Shown here: piece by piece, positions 39,425-42,219 of the stretch | Layout of the letters: every line of letters begins with the position of its first letter | Position numbering within the stretch: position 1 is the first letter of the stretch | Assembly (NCBI GenBank): GCA_022828145.1 | Contig: JAJEJA010000085.1 | Location: forward strand, 1-42,219 | DNA length: 42,219 nucleotides | Reading direction: 5' to 3' | Origin: Candidatus Poribacteria bacterium | Lineage (GTDB): Bacteria > Poribacteria > WGA-4E > WGA-3G | The notes under the pieces: generated by a model | Told to the model about the DNA's origin: nothing | Database searches by the model: none | What the model saw: only the letters and a program-made list of their open reading frames with translations | Made by a program: the position numbers and the translations under genes

Positions 39425-40972
39425 CTATGGTGTATGCCGCAACACTCTCCCCGGTAACTTGTCCGTAACATTAGAATTTTCAATCACCGGAATTCCGTTG
39501 ACAAGCACCCAACTCACACCTATAGGCGGGTTTACAGGTTCAAACCAAGTAGACTGATCCGCGACGGTATCTGGATCAAATATGACAATGTCAGCAGCAA
39601 GTCCCTCAGCAATTCTACCACGATCTTTCAGTCTAAATCTTTCGGCAGGAAAACCGCTCATCTTATAGACTGCTTCCTTTAACGAGACTATCTGTTTATC
39701 CCTCACATATTTGCCAAGATACTGCACGAAACACCCGTAGCTTCTCGGATGCGGATGTGGTATGTTGTAGACACCATCGCTTGCAATCATCATCCGAGGA
39801 TGGGTTGCTGTTCGGTCTAAAGTCCGTTCGTTTTCTTCAGATGGCGTTCCCCACGGCATAATAAAGGTCTCAATGGCTGCCTCCTGTCTTATGAAATCAT
39901 AAGCAAATTCTTCATTCGTTTTCCCTTCCGCTTCAGCTGCTTGGAAGAGTAACATACCGATATATCTACCGGAATTGTTATAACCTATAATCTGATTGCC
40001 TTCACCCAATTTCTCACGCAGATAAGGCAGAGAGTGCTCTCGGACGTCTGGATTTTCCAGATTCTGCAACATCTCTTCAGGTTTTCCTGTCTGATATTCC
40101 ATCGGAAGCAACATCGCAAGATGAGTCATCCCCGCAGGATACAGATAGGATTCAAAGGTCAGATCAATGTCTTCACGATCAACTTCTGCAAGAATCTCTG
40201 CCACTTCATCATCAACACGTTCATGTGAAACATGGACAGGAATGTTTGCTTGTTTCGCAATTTCAATTGTCTCTTCCCATGCAGCCTTCCTGCCGATAAG
40301 TTGGTAACGGACATGTGCAGCATAGATTGCATCATAACTTGCAGCCACCTTTGATAGATATACCAGTTCATTCAGATCCGCATTCGCAGAGGGTTGATAA
40401 TCTAATCCTAAGCAGAGACAACATGCGCCAGCATCAAGCCAATCGCGCGTAGTCCGTTCCATTGCTTTCAGTTCATCTGTCGTAGCAGGACGTGCATCCC
40501 ACCCCATTGTACCGAGCCGGACAGCACAATGCGGTACTTGTGGATAAAGATTCGCAGGAATTCTACCGTTGAACATATTCAGATATTCATCTGGAGTCTG
40601 CCAGTTCAGCGGAACTTCATCATCCCCGTAGGCAAATTGGGTATAATGCCATAGTTCTTGTGCCAGTTTAGGCGTAAGTGGAGCCCAACCAAAACCGTCG
40701 GGTGCTGCGAGATGCGTAGTAACACCTTGCATGAGGGAGGCATATTGGTCGCGTCCACCGAGTAATGCTATTTCAGAATGCACGTGAACATCAACAAAAC
40801 CGGGGCACACAACCAATCCATCTGCTGATATACGACTGGACGCATCTGCTTTTTCAAGGTCTCCAATCTCAGCGATTTTATCAGATTGAATGCCGATATC
40901 TGCGCGGTAAGGATCACGTTTTCCTGTTCCATCAACGATGCTCCCGCCAGATATAATAGTATCAAACGTCAC
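39425..40972 (-). CDS. D-aminoacylase-like amidohydrolase
   Basis: This encodes 515 residues. The layout is that of N-acyl-D-amino-acid deacylases. An N-terminal beta-sandwich strand has DTIISGGSIVDGTGK, then the metal motif in PGFVDVHVHSE, a central barrel with GLDYQPSANADLNEL, AAHVRYQ and IPVHVSHE, then MIASDGVYNIP with the late catalytic Asp, and HPHPRSYGCFVQYLGKYV. The C-terminal GRIAEGLAADIVIFDPDTV returns to the sandwich. Such enzymes cleave N-acyl D-amino acids or related amides; relatives act on dihydropyrimidines or D-glutamate derivatives. The start overlaps the stop of the upstream gene in the sequence ATGA, implying translational coupling. Confidence 0.87.
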   Translation of the reverse strand: MTFDTIISGGSIVDGTGKRDPYRADIGIQSDKIAEIGDLEKADASSRISADGLVVCPGFVDVHVHSEIALLGGRDQYASLMQGVTTHLAAPDGFGWAPLTPKLAQELWHYTQFAYGDDEVPLNWQTPDEYLNMFNGRIPANLYPQVPHCAVRLGTMGWDARPATTDELKAMERTTRDWLDAGACCLCLGLDYQPSANADLNELVYLSKVAASYDAIYAAHVRYQLIGRKAAWEETIEIAKQANIPVHVSHERVDDEVAEILAEVDREDIDLTFESYLYPAGMTHLAMLLPMEYQTGKPEEMLQNLENPDVREHSLPYLREKLGEGNQIIGYNNSGRYIGMLLFQAAEAEGKTNEEFAYDFIRQEAAIETFIMPWGTPSEENERTLDRTATHPRMMIASDGVYNIPHPHPRSYGCFVQYLGKYVRDKQIVSLKEAVYKMSGFPAERFRLKDRGRIAEGLAADIVIFDPDTVADQSTWFEPVNPPIGVSWVLVNGIPVIENSNVTDKLPGRVLRHTP

Positions 40973-41460
40973 TTTTCCTCCTTCATTTCACCATTCCCTA
41001 ATTCAGACTTAATCCTCTCTAATTCAGACTTAACCGAAGTAAGTTTATTAAGATTGACCTGGGATTTCAAATAAGCATCTCTTGCAGCATCTACTCCCAT
41101 CCAAGCCATAAGCTGTTCGTTCGTTTCACCTTCGTCTTTTATGCGATCAAATTCCTCATGAATCTTTCGCTTTTGCTTTAACAATTCTAACAATTGATCA
41201 GACATTTCGAAATTCCTGATCTTATCTTCATCGGTTATATCCCCAATCTTTATTATTTTCCTATTGAGAGCAGCAGCTTTCTGACTAATATCATTTATGG
41301 TTTTCCAGTGATTATATTTCGCCTCGTTTTCAGCAATTATTTTCGCTTTCCTATCCTTCTCTGCAATGTGTTCAGTATATCGGGTAAAGAGTATATAAGA
41401 GGCACCCGCAATCAAAAGAATAGCAAGCACACCAAGCAATTTTTTCATTTTCTTATGCAT
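40969..41460 (-). CDS. Single-pass membrane protein with coiled coil
   Basis: This encodes 163 residues from ATG 41460, with AAGGAG upstream on the minus strand; a longer frame to 41649 only translates the polypurine repeat. A short basic N-terminus precedes a hydrophobic segment (LLGVLAILLIAGASYILF). The rest is a charged helical region with coiled-coil character (ELLKQKRKIHEEFDRIKDE, SVKSELERIKSELG). I do not recognise a family. The stop overlaps the start of the D-aminoacylase-like gene by four bases, so the membrane protein is its co-translated partner and may tether or scaffold something at the membrane. Confidence 0.7.
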   Translation of the reverse strand: MHKKMKKLLGVLAILLIAGASYILFTRYTEHIAEKDRKAKIIAENEAKYNHWKTINDISQKAAALNRKIIKIGDITDEDKIRNFEMSDQLLELLKQKRKIHEEFDRIKDEGETNEQLMAWMGVDAARDAYLKSQVNLNKLTSVKSELERIKSELGNGEMKEEK

Positions 41461-41490
41461 CAACAACTTCTCCTTATTTGTGTAATAACC

Positions 41491-41596
41491 CTTCTCCATT
41501 CTTCCCTCTTCCATCCTTCCCTCTCTTCTCTTCCACCCTTCCATTCTTCCCTCTTCCTTTCTTCCACCCTTCCATTCTCCCTCTTCCACCCTTCCA
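41491..41596. repeat. Polypyrimidine microsatellite, second tract
   Basis: About 106 bases of imperfect CTTCCATTCTTCCCTCTTCC-type units. On the minus strand it would form a long polypurine leader for the 41460 operon. It is related to the tract at 3081-3157. Confidence 0.8.
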
Positions 41597-41629
41597 ACTG
41601 ACAATGAGACATTATCACTTAGATATGGT

Positions 41630-41661
41630 ATCATAACACAATCTAACATATTGTGCTACAA
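41630..41661 (-). promoter_or_regulatory. Weak promoter for the minus-strand operon
   Basis: On the minus strand TGTTATGAT is an extended -10 (41630-41638), with a poorly spaced TTGTAG (41656-41661) upstream at 20 bp. The leader would run through the polypurine tract. Confidence 0.35.
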
Positions 41662-41721
41662 AAAGCCATATCAGATATTACAAAACCATTGTTTTTTTTA
41701 TCATAATCTTCAGGCAAGAGA

Positions 41722-41749
41722 CCCCATGCTTTAGTTTGGGGAGGAATGC
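41722..41749 (+). mobile_element. IS200/IS605-type end hairpin upstream of tnpB
   Basis: ACCCCATGCTTTAGTTTGGG with following GAGGAATGCC forms a CCCCA/TGGGG stem and a CTTTAG loop, the form seen at the ends of IS200/IS605 elements and in the 3' part of omegaRNA scaffolds. It lies 95 bases before the tnpB start. Confidence 0.5.
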
Positions 41750-41765
41750 CCGTTCCTTATTTCCC

Positions 41766-41794
41766 TTGACAACATGTGTCAAATGTTTTAGAAT
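41766..41794 (+). promoter_or_regulatory. Promoter of the tnpB-like gene
   Basis: TTGACA (41766-41771), a 17-bp spacer and TAGAAT (41789-41794). The leader to ATG 41845 is about 45 bases. Confidence 0.75.
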
Positions 41795-41844
41795 ATATCC
41801 AACATAATTCTCAATACGATTCGGTAACGATGCTGAAGTAAACT

Positions 41845-42219
41845 ATGCAAACCGATAAAAAACATACGCGCAGAACATACAAATATAAGATACGCAACCA
41901 CGCCAAGAATAAACGACTTGGCAATATGATGGATGATCTTGCTGATGTCCACAACCATTTTGTGCGTCTTGAACAACGCTATTATCGCATCTATGGCAAA
42001 TATGCTGGCAAATACAAACTTCAACCCCACCTTACCAAGTTGTTGCATACCACACACAAACATTGGGCGTGGATACCAAGAGACACTCTTGACGAAGTTA
42101 TTATCCGTATTGATACCGCTTATCAAAGAATGTTCGACGGGCTTGGTGGTAGACCTAAGAAAAAGCGTAAAGGTAAATACCGTTCTGCCAAGTTTCAATC
42201 TGGATATAAGGTTGAAAAT
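41845..42219 (+). CDS. TnpB-like RNA-guided nuclease, 3' end missing
   Basis: The frame is open from ATG 41845 to the window edge (125 codons, no stop). The N-terminus TRRTYKYKIRNHAKNKRL, then DLADVHNHFVRLEQRYYRIYG, HKHWAWIPRDTLDEVIIRID and AYQRMFDGLGGRPKKKRK, follows the pattern of IS200/IS605 OrfB/TnpB proteins. In these a helix-turn-helix-like region and a strand containing Y/FK precede the RuvC domain, which here lies outside the window. TnpB uses an RNA from the element end to guide DNA cleavage. No tnpA is seen upstream; only the IS-end-like hairpin and a promoter are present. The shadow frame on the opposite strand is not a gene. Confidence 0.8.
   Translation, partial: MQTDKKHTRRTYKYKIRNHAKNKRLGNMMDDLADVHNHFVRLEQRYYRIYGKYAGKYKLQPHLTKLLHTTHKHWAWIPRDTLDEVIIRIDTAYQRMFDGLGGRPKKKRKGKYRSAKFQSGYKVEN

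Overview
The window is a chromosomal segment of a Gram-negative-type bacterium with moderately low G+C. It contains no rRNA or tRNA gene, so the lineage has to be inferred. A LolA-like lipoprotein carrier points to an outer membrane. A complete bacterial 20S proteasome locus with a UBact-type modifier, a DUF6784/DUF6785 membrane protein, Uma2 and GxxExxY nuclease-fold proteins, a D-aminoacylase, a Gfo/Idh/MocA oxidoreductase and many short palindromic intergenic repeats together suggest an uncultured candidate phylum such as Poribacteria or a relative. That assignment is inference, not proof.

Layout. 1-7356: a truncated membrane-anchored protein, a small exported protein, a decayed minus-strand gene, a sialidase-fold protein, an S41 processing protease, a DUF6784/6785 membrane protein and an unknown protein. 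7515-10569: a compact operon lolA-like, pgsA, thpR, recA. 10786-17593: the proteasome operon arc, dop, ubact, prcB, prcA, pafA, in the same order as the actinobacterial Pup-proteasome locus, followed closely by a Uma2 protein. 18204-19871: repeats, a Cas2-like (SinR family) small protein, a coiled-coil/membrane protein and a gene fragment. 19872-23859: pyruvate phosphate dikinase, a second Uma2 protein and a cupin. 23860-25457: repeat-rich, with a GxxExxY protein between two near-identical direct repeats. 25458-28947: an oxidoreductase, a putative nuclease-fold protein and the RNA ligase rtcB. 28948-30461: about 1.5 kb of nested repeats and two internally deleted IS derivatives. 30462-37372: a large SNF2-type helicase next to a large GHKL (sacsin/HSP90-like) ATPase, a probable defence or DNA-processing pair. 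37966-41460: a minus-strand operon of a coiled-coil membrane protein, a D-aminoacylase-like amidohydrolase and a flavin disulfide-reductase-like protein. The window ends inside a tnpB-like gene.

How the genes work together. The proteasome locus forms one pathway. PafA would attach UBact to lysines, Dop would prepare and remove it, Arc would unfold the tagged protein, and PrcA/PrcB would degrade it. UBact ends in Arg-Gly-Gly-Gln, so it should need deamidation by Dop. The codons for those last residues also form the ribosome-binding site of prcB. The lolA-pgsA-thpR-recA and proteasome operons, the Cas2-like gene, a Uma2 gene and the oxidoreductase gene share an upstream element (consensus TGACAAAANNTTTACACACC) at an almost fixed distance from their -10 boxes.

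The non-coding DNA holds the most unexpected structure. A 34-bp hairpin unit is present in, and cleanly absent from, paired copies of two different repeats. It belongs to a hairpin family with a conserved seven-base loop and covarying stems. A second element carries inverted termini that match the promoter-upstream motif.
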